Shown: piece after piece, positions 54,217-63,752 of the stretch
How positions within the stretch are numbered: the stretch's first letter is position 1
Layout: each line of letters opens with the position of its first letter
From: Datnioides undecimradiatus
Taxonomy: Eukaryota; Chordata; Actinopteri; Lobotiformes; Datnioididae
DNA length: 64,000 bases
NCBI GenBank assembly: GCA_008933995.1
Contig: WARS01000015.1
Location: 12,736,957-12,800,956, forward strand
Reading direction: 5' to 3'
Notes under the pieces: model-generated
What the model was told of the DNA's origin: nothing
Seen by the model: the letters and a program-made list of their open reading frames with translations, nothing else
Database searches by the model: none
Translations under genes and position numbers: made by a program

Positions 54217-54300
54217 CACCTCTGAGTAGAGTGGCGTTCAAACAACAAGCCGAACAACGTCGAAACCAGATGATGGTGGTCATTTACAACTTCAGGTGCA
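54217..54300 (-). other. Possible alternative first exon of taok3
   Basis: Near-ideal donor on the minus strand (GAGGTG|GTGAGTAC, GT at 54216-54215), preceded by CpG-containing sequence close to the candidate promoter. The 5' limit is unknown. It could be an alternative taok3 leader or a chance site. Confidence 0.25.
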
Positions 54301-54490
54301 ACCTACAAACGCATCTTATATCCACTTTTACTGCTTTTGACGTTTAGCCGCGGTAGCTTAGCCGTTAAAACAAGAGGAAGTGTCATTTCAGTTTGAGAGC
54401 GCGAGGCTAGCACGAGCTGTTAACCGTTTGAGGGGAGCAAACAGTGACGGCAAACACAACAGCAGAGACAAAAAAAAAACAGCCGCTCAC

Positions 54491-54700
54491 CTTTAGTAAA
54501 AGTCGTCGTTGTTGAAAAGCGTACTCACTTCAGGGCCATTTAGTCCGACTCTGAAGATGTCGGTGTGACTTTGCGAAGTGCTGTCAGTTGCTCTGGACTT
54601 CCTGAATGACGGAGCAGCGGGAGCACAACCCCTCGCCCGTGTTTGACAGTTAGTTTGACAGACAAGCGGAAATAAAGTTGTCGCGTGCAGTATAGGGTCC
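54491..54700 (-). promoter_or_regulatory. taok3: Candidate taok3 first exon and promoter
   Basis: On the minus strand a strong donor (CTAAAG|GTGAGC, GT at 54490-54489) and a second donor (CCTGAA|GTGAGTAC, GT at 54528-54527) end a CpG-containing stretch. Upstream are ETS-like sites (plus-strand aagcggaaat at 54664-54673; ggacttcctg near 54596), typical of TATA-less promoters. The exon start shown is arbitrary. The conserved divergent layout with suds3 supports the position; no transcript evidence is available. Confidence 0.45.
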
Positions 54701-55501
54701 CGTGAAGAATGCGCACTTGTGTATTTTGTTGAGAATAACCACAATCAGTTTATTGTTTTTGCAAGTGTCCTGTGCTCGATTGGTCTATCCAGTCCAAATG
54801 CAAAAGCATGCAGCAATAGATATTTGCGCCGTAAAGCTGCTTTAAATAACACGTGCCAATGTAAAAGTCAGCGACCAACGAGGCTGAACCTTATTTCCTT
54901 TGCAAATCATTAAAGATGCATGGACTGAGTCATCCCGATTCTCTTGCAACTTCACTATTGGTAATTCGCTCCGTCTCCTGACTGTAGTCAGTACAATGCT
55001 GCCATCTGCTGTTGTTTTTTTGAAGTTCAACTATAATGTGTAGTGAGGTTTTATCTGTATCAGGAATTGAGCACCACATACTCCACAGACTATAATAAAT
55101 AACGGTCTAAATACCAGGTTGCTCAAAGTGCATTTGTGGGATTCAGACAACAAAATTCAAGATGTAAGATTCAAGTCAACCAGGATAAGTGGTCAGGCTT
55201 AAATGGAACTGATCAAACCTCTCTCCTGCTCAGATCTTAAATTTGAAGGTTTTATCAGCCTAAAAATAAAAGTAGGCCTATTGTAGGTGGTCCAGATGTC
55301 CAAGTTTGAATTTTTCATCTTGAATTTTTGAGTTTAGTCTGAACTAATTGTGTGGGCTTTTAAATGTCTAAAAATGCCTGTTATGGTTTCTCATAGCCTA
55401 AAGTGAAGTCTGTAAATTTCTTAAGACTCACCACTTCATTTGTAAAACTGTGGATAGAATGAAGTCGATACTCTGACTGACATGTTTTCAGCCTAAAACA
55501 C

Positions 55502-55573
55502 ACCCCAGATGGGACTTGCATGCAAAAGCAATAGTTTAGCAGGCCACTGCCTTATCCATTAGGCCGCTGGGAC
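55502..55573 (-). pseudogene. tRNA-Arg-like pseudogene
   Basis: 72 nt on the minus strand. Acceptor arms GTCCCAG and CTGGGGT pair with two G:U wobbles. The D arm GCCTAATGGATAAGGC and the following GCAGTGGCCT match eukaryotic tRNA-Arg(CCT) closely, and AAGTCCCATCTGGGGT matches the 3' end. The anticodon reads GCT instead of CCT, the anticodon stem has a mismatch, and the 5' half of the T arm is scrambled, so it should not fold as a working tRNA. It could also be the head of a lost SINE. Confidence 0.65.
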
Positions 55574-56544
55574 TTCAGCATTGGACATAGAGCCACCGTG
55601 AACAAGATCACATTTTCTAGCTGTAACAATGACTATAATCCATTTCAAAAAGTTTGTTTCCATTGACAGGGATGTCAGCCTTTGGGGGAAGTAAATTCAG
55701 GGAATTGCCAAACCTGCAGACAAAAGTGAAAGTACCTGTTACACACAAAATGTGTCTTTATTGTCCAAGCAGCCCACAAACTGATTGATCAAGTGATTGT
55801 GTTGTCACTGTATCACTCTACTGTACACACAAGTTCAGTGACAAGAATCTTTTCAGAAATGTGATGAACATCTCCTTGAAATCCTAAGACAGCAACTTCA
55901 AAAACAGCTCTCATTATTATAGTGTCACTATCGGGATGCCATACTCATGTGATCTCGCATTTTGACCTTAATGTTGTTAAGCCACACCAGTAATTGAAAG
56001 ATTTCTAGCATAGCATGAAGAGTCTTCCAATAAAAACATAGGCCCATAGGTACCTCTGAGGACACTGACATCATGTCTTTAATGCTATTTAGGACATGTT
56101 TATACTTTACCATCACACACACACAAACATGGGATAGGTTTGTAGAATGAACCTTAAAAACAGCTCTGCAGAAACACACCTGCTTTGGGTTTGCCAGACA
56201 TGGCAAAGCCATTCACACAGACACACGCTGGATTAGAAAAATGGCTATATGACTTTAGGACAGCACCAAGGGGTACAGAGATAGAAATAGGCCAGGCTAG
56301 TGGTTTGATTGTCTGAGATGCTACTTTCAGATTCTCCATCTAATTAAAGATTTGTTTTTATTATTATCGTTGTGAAAAGCAAAAGGACCACAAATAACTT
56401 TATTTATTAAAAAGGACTCTAATTCATGATGTTATTTCCCACATTTTGTTATGGAAACAATTTAAGACATAGGAAAGTCTGGTCAACAAAGACCTTGTAT
56501 CCAAAGTCAGGGTACCAGTGAAGGCTGTAGGATATCACTAAATG

Positions 56545-56750
56545 CTAAAGGACCCAGCAAAAAAAAACAAAAAACAGTCTGGTGCTTTGTTAACTTTGGA
56601 CAATAGTAACCTGGTAGTTGTTTCCCCTTTTCCACAGCCTCTATGCTAAGCTAACCAGCTGCAGGATCCAGCTACATACTGATCTTGCGAGTGCCATCAA
56701 TCTGTTCTTCGCAGGAAAGTGAGTAAGCATATTCCCTGAAGCTATTATTT
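56545..56750 (-). repeat. Teleost interspersed repeat, copy 3
   Basis: Minus-strand copy with tatgctaagctaaccagctg, gagtgccatcaatctgttct and gaaagtgagtaagcatattc, the reverse-complement blocks of the repeat at 11803-12260 in the correct order. The best preserved of four copies. Confidence 0.65.
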
Positions 56751-57706
56751 TAATGAAAGAGTGACTACACGTTACATTTAATGCATGAAAAAGAAAACGT
56801 TATTTTCAACCATTTTTGCTTAAGTTATCTAAATAAAAGAGAACAAAGTGAATTGTGCATTTAATCATTTCATGGCATTCATTCCTTTTATACATGCAGG
56901 AGACCAGTGGCATGTTGGTGTCCTCTGAGTTGGTTTCAGCATTAGTAAATGAGTCTATGGAGCAGTTACGTCAGAGACCATTGTACAAGGGGTAATTCAA
57001 CAATTTGATGGCAGCCCTCCGTTTCAAGAGCTCTGACTAAATCACTCAGCCAAGCGTCCATCTGTGTGGGCTGGGTGGTGATAAACCCACCTATGTCAGA
57101 TGATTATGTGTCGCCATTGGAGGGCTGTTGAAATGGCATGGATATCATTGTGCAGTTGCCATCTATGAGGACAGTGGACAGCCTGGGCTTGTTTGGCAGC
57201 TCCAAAGCTATGACATAACCTGCAAACGATGCAAGAAATAAAGATGATGCCTGATTGTTACTACAAAAACTATCATGTTCAGTAAGTATATGTGTAGTGT
57301 ATGTGTAGGTTTACCAACTCTACAAAAATAGCACCACGAATAGAAGATTAGCCAGATATGGCAATTTTTGAAAAAGTTGTTGATGTGAATACTTAATGTT
57401 GAAAAACTGATATTAAACTGAAACTCTTGTTTGAAAAGTTACATTTTATTAATGATATACAAAGATGTGCAAATTCTCAAGGTTTGTTGAAAAACTGATG
57501 CCTAACTCAGCTGCTGGATGGAGAAGCAGCTGAAGGAATGTGAACAGTTTGAAAAGTGGTCAAAGGTCTAATTAGTACAACTGCCCCAGAAAAGTTTAAT
57601 GAATCTCAAAGTATGAACTATGTTAAACATAAAATTTTGAGATAATGAATATTGTGGTAAAACTACATAATGATACAAAACTGTACAAGTTGCAAACAAC
57701 ATATTA

Positions 57707-57775
57707 TAAGATAAGACTTTATTTATCCCACAGTCAGGAAATTTACAAATTACAGCAGCTCAAGGACAGACGAAA
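57707..57775 (-). mobile_element. Retroelement 3' tail fragment
   Basis: gataagactttatttatccc, then cagtcaggaaattta and tacagcagctcaaggacag, match the reversed 3' end of a common fish non-LTR element (..aatttccccattgtgggataaataaag). Short, minus orientation. Confidence 0.55.
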
Positions 57776-58793
57776 GAAAAAAAAAACAATAGACAAAAGG
57801 TCCGGGTGGCAAACTGCAAATATGAACAAAGTGTACATATAGAGATTGTTTCTGCTCTTCATAAATGCAGCACAGCCTGTATCTCATTCACTCAGTCCTG
57901 CACCAGTGAGATAGCCAATACAATTTAGGGTTCTATGGCTTGCCCAAGATTTTGAGTTAATATAACTGACTCCGAGGTGCGGATAACGTTTTTAAGCTTA
58001 AATTAAGTTCCTACCTGAAGGTATGAATCACTAGTTAAGAACTGAAAATGCATGAAAAAATTTAAAATTTGTCATTTTTGAGCATTTAATCCACTCCTTT
58101 GAATAAGGTAAAAAAAAAAAAGCGGAAGGAGTAATAAGAAGAAAGAGAAAGAATTTTATGTGTAGAATAACATAAGTTGTGAATGTCTTCACCATCCAGA
58201 CCCAATTACACTAATTAATCAAAACAAACGCCCATATTCTGGCAGTGTGGTCGAAGCTTGAAACAGCTAACGCAGGATTGCGATTTGACATAATTGATAA
58301 CAACATCATAATTGATCGTTTTATTAATAAATAAATGCGAAATCTTTTCAGAAATTTCTCACCAGTGACGGGATTAACACAATTACCATCGAACATCTTT
58401 AGCAGTGGTGGTTTAATTGAAAAACACTGATTGTAGAAAAACTAAATAGATGGCAGGCCAACCGGGAGTCAAAACAAAGAGACCCTACAACTCTTGATGC
58501 CCGAATATATGCCTGTTTAAATATTTTACTGTATAGTGTGATACGAATAGAAAAAAAATTATTACTGGTTGATTTGCTTTATTTGAAGTTCTTGATTTAA
58601 CTGTGTGAAAATTTACACTCAAGATTATTTTTTATATTACATGTTAATATCACAGAGAGTGTACACATACAGGCATAAGGTCAGACAACTTGGCACTCCG
58701 AGGTCCTTCCAGTTGTAGGCGCTGTTCCAAGCAAGCTGCAAAACACAAATCGATTGTTTATTTTGTGTTTGTTTACATTTTTCAAGCGAACAA

Positions 58794-58905
58794 ATGACTT
58801 CGACTTTGCTATCACCGATGGTGGATTATTACAATGATGAAGAAGAACTCGACAGCGTGGACGACGACGATGATCGAAGTTTCAGGGGAAGAGACTCGGA
58901 AGAAG
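58794..58905 (+). CDS. suds3: suds3 exon 1 (residues 1-38), acidic N-terminus
   Basis: 112 coding nt from ATG 58794; donor GAAGAAG|GTAACG. It encodes [20 protein letters not shown] then [18 protein letters not shown] second in-frame ATG lies at codon 9; both have C at -3. The first was chosen because it gives the longer frame, but the choice is not certain. Confidence 0.9.
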
Positions 58906-61900
58906 GTAACGTTAAACGAACTAACCAAAAGATTCGGCTCAGACTAATTGTTGGAAAAGAGACGGAAGCGCGCGATTATTGGAAAAAATAAACTGTTTTG
59001 ATTGCAGTTTTTACAATGAGCTACATTTTAGTCTCGGGTGTAATAATTTTCCCTGAACAGTGCAGTGTGCGCTTTTTTAGGACTTCCTTAGTCTAAATAT
59101 AACTACTTCATCCCAGTGCTGGAAAGCTCTTCAGAGCTTCAGCCGCACATAGTTAGCTTGCTTGCTAGCTAAAAGCAAGCTACAAAACCGACTACCACCA
59201 GGCTAGTTTCTGCCCAGCCAGGTAACATTTCAGAAGCAAGCGATATATAATAGCTAATCAGTTACACAGAGTGGATGTTTCCCGTGCTGATGGCGAGTTG
59301 AGCCCACGTTTAACGATTTCGTTACCAATAATGTCGTCTTTGTTTACTGCTAACTAGATAGCGTTTCTTTGCTCAAGTTGCGCGTGAGACATCAATCAGC
59401 TTTAACTTTATTACTGGTCGGACGGCTCCTACGCAATAAACAGTTTCTGACAGAAAGTAAATGCAACTCAAGATACGCCAACTTTAGACACGTTTCAGTC
59501 CACCTGGACTTAAGCAGTTTAAATGAATGATATTCCTATTGGGGCAGTTAGCGACAATTAGCAAGCTAGCTACGTTACGTTAGCTTCGAGCACTGACAGG
59601 TCGGCAGGCAGGCGAAACCCTGCGTGCTGTGTCCACTGCACTGCCCTTTTCACACTGTTCAGTGAGACGGGACGGGTTGCAGTGAAAGAGAAGGAAAGAC
59701 AAGGGGAAAGCAAGGCGATGACAGCACTACAAGGTTAGCTAGTTTCCTGACAATGACTTCCGAGCGAAGAGCTGGACTTATCTTTTTTCTTCTCCGGATG
59801 TGTTGACGGTTCTGTTATGCCCAACTACGTGAGCTGGAATCGGGTTACTCTTTTAACAGTAGACAAGCTAACTTAAGCTAGCACATAAATGCTAACCGAA
59901 AATGAAAGCTGCTGTGTCAGCTCAACACGACCGGGCCTTACTTGTCTCTTGTGTCGGGGTCTGAAGCTAACGTAGACAGACCAAGGTCCGCTACTGCTTG
60001 TAAACTTGCCTCCCAAGTTTGCCACATCGCACTAGCCGTAACATGTTAGCTTTGTCCTGCCGTTGGACTGACAGCACCACCAAGTTAGCCGAGGACCGTT
60101 TCTGATTATTCCTACCATGCGGCAAATGCTTGACACTCAAAGTAACAGCTACATTTCAGTCGGTCGTTACATTAATCTTAATGGATAAAAAAACAAGCCT
60201 TATATGCATTTAGCTGAACTTTTCTTCTGATGTAGATCCGAGAATGTAATGTGTATTGTCTGATCGGACAGGCTTGGACTTTCCCTGGTTTCCTAATCTA
60301 ACGAATCGGAGGGCATTCCCAAGTAGGGTGTTCACCATTACCTTTCAAGTGCCACGCACGTCCTTTGATCTGCAGAGATCTCAGCTGTCTGTCTCTCTGT
60401 TGTTGGACACGACTTGATTGCATCAAGTTGTTGCTGGAAGAGCTGAAAAAAATGCATCCACGGATATTTCGTGGTGCAGCATGCTGAAATGAAAGAGTGC
60501 GTTTTCAAACAAACAGTTTTGAATGTTGGTTGAGAAATAGTTATGACATTGGAGTCTATTCTTCTCCTGTCATGCCCTTTTTCCAGACACGGAAGATGCC
60601 AGTGAGACGGATCTTGCCAAGCACGACGAGGATGACTATGTGGAAATCAAAGAGCAGTAAGTGTTTTGCCAACTGTGGCTCAGCTGTTTTGACCTTTTGA
60701 GAAAACATCGTTTGAAGGTGAAAGTTTTGAATGTTTGAATGTTGTCCTCATGCTGCACAGGACAAAAGAAAATGTCATACTGGTTTATTTCATTGCAGAA
60801 TGTACCAAGACAAACTGGCCTCCTTGAAAAGACAGTTGCAGCAATTACAAGAAGGTAATTGCAATTTTTTTTCTTACAACTGATCTGTGTCAACATTTTT
60901 TGCTAAATCTGAAACACTGTTGTTCTTTATTCAGTGGGATGTGATTTGTGTGAGTGTGTATGTACAGGATACAGCCAGATCTTGACTGGTTACTCATGCT
61001 GGTGGTTAGGGATTACATCATCAGGCCATGAAGGCAGCTTCGTAAGGAAGTTTAAATGTGCACTCACTGTCTACGGCTAAAAATGGTAACCAGCTGAGAA
61101 ATGGGCAAGAACTGTTGACAGACTGTGTTTTGCCATTATTATCAAGTCTGTTTGCTATTTATCGATACATACAACATTTTCTGAACAGCTGACTGCTCTG
61201 CAACATCACTGGCTGTCCCATGAGCTCTTTTTTTGCTCAGACTGATTTGAGTGGTATGATTGTAGAGTGACATGCTGTGAGCTCCTCGTGAATACAAAAC
61301 ATGCAATGTCAGCGTAATCAAGCCTAGACTGGGTAGGTGTCTGGGAGATGAGATTCGCAGATCTGCCTGTTAGTTGTCTAGAAATATCAGTGTATTCTAA
61401 TGAAATAATTTATATTGGAAAATTAAGAATTGATTTGTTCTCAGCCACACAAACATCTAAGTTCTTAGAGATTGATTGATTAACGAATAAGATTGTTCGT
61501 TAATCGTTTTAGTAAAACACACTCTTGTCTTTGCAGGTACACTGCAGGAGTATCAGAAGAGGATGAAGAAGCTGGACCAGCAGTACAAAGAGAGACTCCG
61601 AAATGCAGGCAAGTTGAGGAGTAAATTGAGACAGAGCACACTGAGGTTTGTTAGTAATGCATCCTCACCAGCCATGTTGTGAGCAGAGTATTACAATTTT
61701 GGAGTGCTTTCTGCTGGGAAAAGGAGAACCTGCCCACATGCAAGGGTTTCTGCATATAAGAAGAGACGTGTTGGCCATGGAAGTGTTGTATCCAAAGCCT
61801 TGGGGTTGATGGGTAGCCACAAAATTGTCTGCCGGCAATGGCAATCTAGACGAAAGGCTGTATGTAGAATAAATACCCATTTCTCAGTTTTTTATGCGGT

Positions 61901-63752
61901 ATGAACATCTGAAATGATAAATTATGATGAAGCTTGTGAGCAGTGCATGTTGTGCAGACGAATGAATGAATTAACCAGAAATTTGGTAAACTGTTATAAG
62001 CATTTCCACAGCTGCAGCAATAAAATTCCTTACACAGTGTAGTAACTTGTTTTAGGATTTCACATGTTCTGAATGATTGTAGTCAAGCGCATTAAAACCT
62101 TTAGAACCTGAAAATGTTGTTTGTTGTGTATTAACTAGCATGTTTTCCTTCTTCTTTACAGATCTGTTTCTCCAGCTTGAAGTGAGTATGGTTCATCATG
62201 ATAATGGACTGATGTAGTTCATACCCAATTGACCTTTTTTTGGTATTTGAAAAACACTCCCCCTTTTTGATTTCTATCTCTCTACCTTCTGCAGACTGAG
62301 CAGGTGGAGAGGAACTACATTAAGGAGAAGAAGGCAGCGGTGAAGGAGTTTGACGATAAAAAAGTTGAACTGAAGGAAAACCTAATTGCAGAACTGGAGG
62401 AAAAGAAAAAGATGATCGAAAACGAAAAATTAACAATGGAGCTGACAGGCGGTAAGGGAGCGAGGGCTGGATTATTAATCAGGGATGTGCTCAGCAGAAG
62501 AGACAGGAATTGGGTAAAAAAAAAAAGGAATTGTGGCTGGAGTGAGAGTTTTATCCTTACAAACTTTAATATTAAGCTGTCTGACTAAAGTAGGAGCGTC
62601 AGATACCATCATAAATTGTAAAATTCTGTGCTGGATTTCTTTTTAAATGAATCACAAAGGATTTGTGTTGTTTGACAAAACCTTTAACACTATTAAGATA
62701 TTATTGTTGGATGTCAATTTAGCATTATTTCTTTCATACACAGACTCAATGGAGGTGAAACCTATCATGACTCGGAAGTTGAGGAGACGGCCCAATGATC
62801 CAGTCCCAATACCTGACAAACGAAGAAAACCTGCACCAGATATCCTTCACATAAATGTGCATTCTCTGATCGATTAGCTGTCGATTTATTGATTTTCATG
62901 AATCTGTGAGTGGTACATTATGCTAAGTTCTACAATTTTACAATGTCGTTTGGCATTTGACGCGTTTATCCAAAGCGAAGTACATGTAGAATAAGTACAA
63001 CACAAGCAAGACATGTTTTGAGTCTAAGAGATAGCTGGTGTCGACAGGTAGTGCACGACGTTGGTTGTTATTTTTCCCTCGATAGTGCATTATCAGATCG
63101 GCAGGCATTCTGAAAACATTAGGGTCTTCAGTAGGAACTCTGTTGATTAAGTGAATATTGATAACAGGGAAAGAGTCCATGATGCTCATGATGTGCCTAA
63201 AATGTCTCCCTTAACTCTTCAAACCTCAGCTAAATTATTTGCTAACAGATGAACAGATAATGGAAGATCTAAGAACACTTAATAAGGTGAGCGTTTCAGT
63301 TGTTCTTGATATTATGCACCTTTTTGAAATTCACTTTGTCTAATTTGTTTAAAAAAAAAATAATTACACCTTCTCTTTTACAGCTCAAGTCACCAAAACG
63401 GCCGGGTACGTCAGTGCTCTGCGTTAGCAGTTCAATTCCACTTGTCACCTTTTGTTTTTTGTACAAATTAAACCAAGAGTAACATGTTAATTAGGGAGCT
63501 GGTAGGCAGATGGTGTTGCATGTTTCCAGTCTTAATGCTAAGCTAAGGTAACTGTCGGCTGGTTGTAATTTATTATTGAGCTGACAGATAGACAGCCGTA
63601 CCAATGATCAGTGGCGATAACTAATCAGGTGTTGCTTCCTCTCCAGTGTCTCCCTCATCTCCAGAGCACGTCCCCTCTGCTCCCATGGAGAGCCCATCCC
63701 AGCGTTACGAGGCCCGCATTGAGGAGGGAAAACTTTACTACGACAAAAGATG
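58794..63752 (+). CDS. suds3: Sds3 corepressor subunit (suds3), 5' part; 10 coding exons
   Basis: Nuclear subunit of the SIN3-HDAC1/2 corepressor. Its coiled coil dimerises and its central segment docks on the SIN3 HDAC-interaction domain, supporting deacetylase activity. The joined exons give 257 complete codons plus two bases. The order is: an acidic N-terminus ([13 protein letters not shown]), [14 protein letters not shown], a long charged coiled coil (about 62-165: [20 protein letters not shown].., [20 protein letters not shown]..), the basic [35 protein letters not shown], then SPSSPEH and [12 protein letters not shown]. The near-identity with mammalian SUDS3 leaves no doubt. Human SUDS3 is about 328 aa, so roughly 65 residues lie past the right edge. 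The N-terminus is shorter than in mammals, lacking the Ala/Pro-rich start. The introns are unusual (AT-AC, GC-AG). Confidence 0.96.
58906..60586 (+). other. suds3 intron 1, CpG-rich in part
   Basis: Between about 59.2 and 60.1 kb CpG is clearly more frequent than elsewhere, with gttagc/gctaac repeats and a 10 bp hairpin at 59154-59182 (TAGCTTGCTT..AAGCAAGCTA). It may be the 3' part of the suds3 CpG island or an alternative promoter. No exon seen. Confidence 0.55.
60587..60656 (+). CDS. suds3: suds3 exon 2 (residues 38-61)
   Basis: 70 nt. Acceptor CCCTTTTTCCAG; donor GAGCA|GTAAGTG. It encodes [22 protein letters not shown], matching human [20 protein letters not shown] at 18 of 20. Confidence 0.95.
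60799..60854 (+). CDS. suds3: suds3 exon 3 (residues 61-80), coiled coil
   Basis: 56 nt. Acceptor TTCATTGCAG; donor GAAG|GTAATT. It encodes [18 protein letters not shown]. Confidence 0.95.
60855..61536 (+). other. suds3 intron 3
   Basis: No recognised feature. Confidence 0.8.
61537..61608 (+). CDS. suds3: suds3 exon 4 (residues 80-104), GC donor
   Basis: 72 nt. Acceptor GTCTTTGCAG. It ends GCAG|GCAAGT: a GC 5' splice site, since no GT nearby keeps frame. It encodes [23 protein letters not shown]. Confidence 0.93.
61609..62161 (+). other. suds3 GC-AG intron 4
   Basis: Begins GCAAGT and ends CTTCTTTACAG, 553 nt. A GC donor needs strong pairing to U1 at other positions, and AG|GCAAGT provides it. 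Confidence 0.9.
62162..62181 (+). CDS. suds3: suds3 exon 5 (residues 104-110), 20 nt microexon
   Basis: Twenty bases between CTTTACAG and GTGAGT. With the preceding G it encodes D-LFLQLE, corresponding to human ELFLQLE. The conserved protein segment requires this exon. Confidence 0.93.
62295..62451 (+). CDS. suds3: suds3 exon 6 (residues 111-163), coiled coil
   Basis: 157 nt. Acceptor CCTTCTGCAG; donor GGCG|GTAAGG. It encodes [20 protein letters not shown], then [20 protein letters not shown] and [11 protein letters not shown], nearly identical to mammals. Confidence 0.96.
62744..62839 (+). CDS. suds3: suds3 exon 7 (residues 163-195), basic segment
   Basis: 96 nt. Acceptor CATACACAG. It ends CCAG|ATATCCTTC, a U12-type AT-AC donor. 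It encodes [31 protein letters not shown]. Confidence 0.94.
62840..63224 (+). other. suds3 U12-type AT-AC intron 7
   Basis: 385 nt starting ATATCCTTC (consensus ATATCCTTT) and ending AC after the branch motif TCCCTTAAC (63207-63215; consensus TTCCTTAAC), with the branch A about 10 nt from the splice site. Only this AT-AC pair restores the conserved protein. It should be removed by the minor spliceosome. Confidence 0.9.
62945..63135 (+). repeat. Teleost interspersed repeat inside the AT-AC intron
   Basis: ttggcatttgacgcgtttat then ccaaagcgaagtaca matches the very common fish repeat motif ggcagacgcttttatccaaagcgacttaca. The boundaries are approximate. Confidence 0.5.
63225..63286 (+). CDS. suds3: suds3 exon 8 (residues 195-215)
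   Basis: 62 nt. It starts after an AC 3' splice site (TTCAAAC|CTCAGC); donor AAG|GTGAGC. With the preceding G the join reads [24 protein letters not shown], as in human SUDS3. Confidence 0.93.
63384..63405 (+). CDS. suds3: suds3 exon 9 (residues 216-223), 22 nt microexon
   Basis: 22 nt between TCTTTTACAG and GTACGT. It encodes LKSPKRP plus the first base of the next codon, as in the human protein. Confidence 0.93.
63515..63605 (-). repeat. Teleost interspersed repeat, copy 4
   Basis: gtttccagtcttaatgctaa then gctaaggtaactgtcggctgg, followed by ctgacagatagacagccgta, matches the minus-strand form of the repeat at 56545-56750. It lies about 40 bases upstream of suds3 exon 10. Confidence 0.6.
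63647..63752 (+). CDS. suds3: suds3 exon 10 (residues 223-258)
   Basis: 106 nt. Acceptor TTCCTCTCCAG; donor AGATG|GTGAATT. It encodes [34 protein letters not shown] and two bases of Trp258. This is the last suds3 exon in the window. Confidence 0.94.

Larger units (their letters stand above)
32674..54490 (-). other. Putative first intron of taok3, about 21.8 kb
   Basis: No protein-coding exon seen on either strand; open frames are under about 120 codons and resemble nothing known. It contains GATA, CA and GA microsatellites, a SINE-like fragment (38764-38935), a retroelement tail (42005-42045) and the TTAA MITE (51034-51755). Enhancers could be present but cannot be read from one sequence. 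Confidence 0.6.
54701..58793. other. Intergenic region between taok3 and suds3
   Basis: About 4.1 kb between the divergent genes. It contains a tRNA-Arg-like pseudogene (55502-55573), a teleost repeat copy (56545-56750) and a retroelement tail (57707-57775). The last 100 bases before suds3 are not GC-rich and show no clear TATA box. Confidence 0.7.

Noticed and set aside
62839-62877. Read-through of suds3 exon 7 as a terminal exon ending at TAG 62877
   Set aside because: It would truncate a highly conserved protein, and the AT-AC intron restores the expected sequence. Intron retention remains possible as a minor form.
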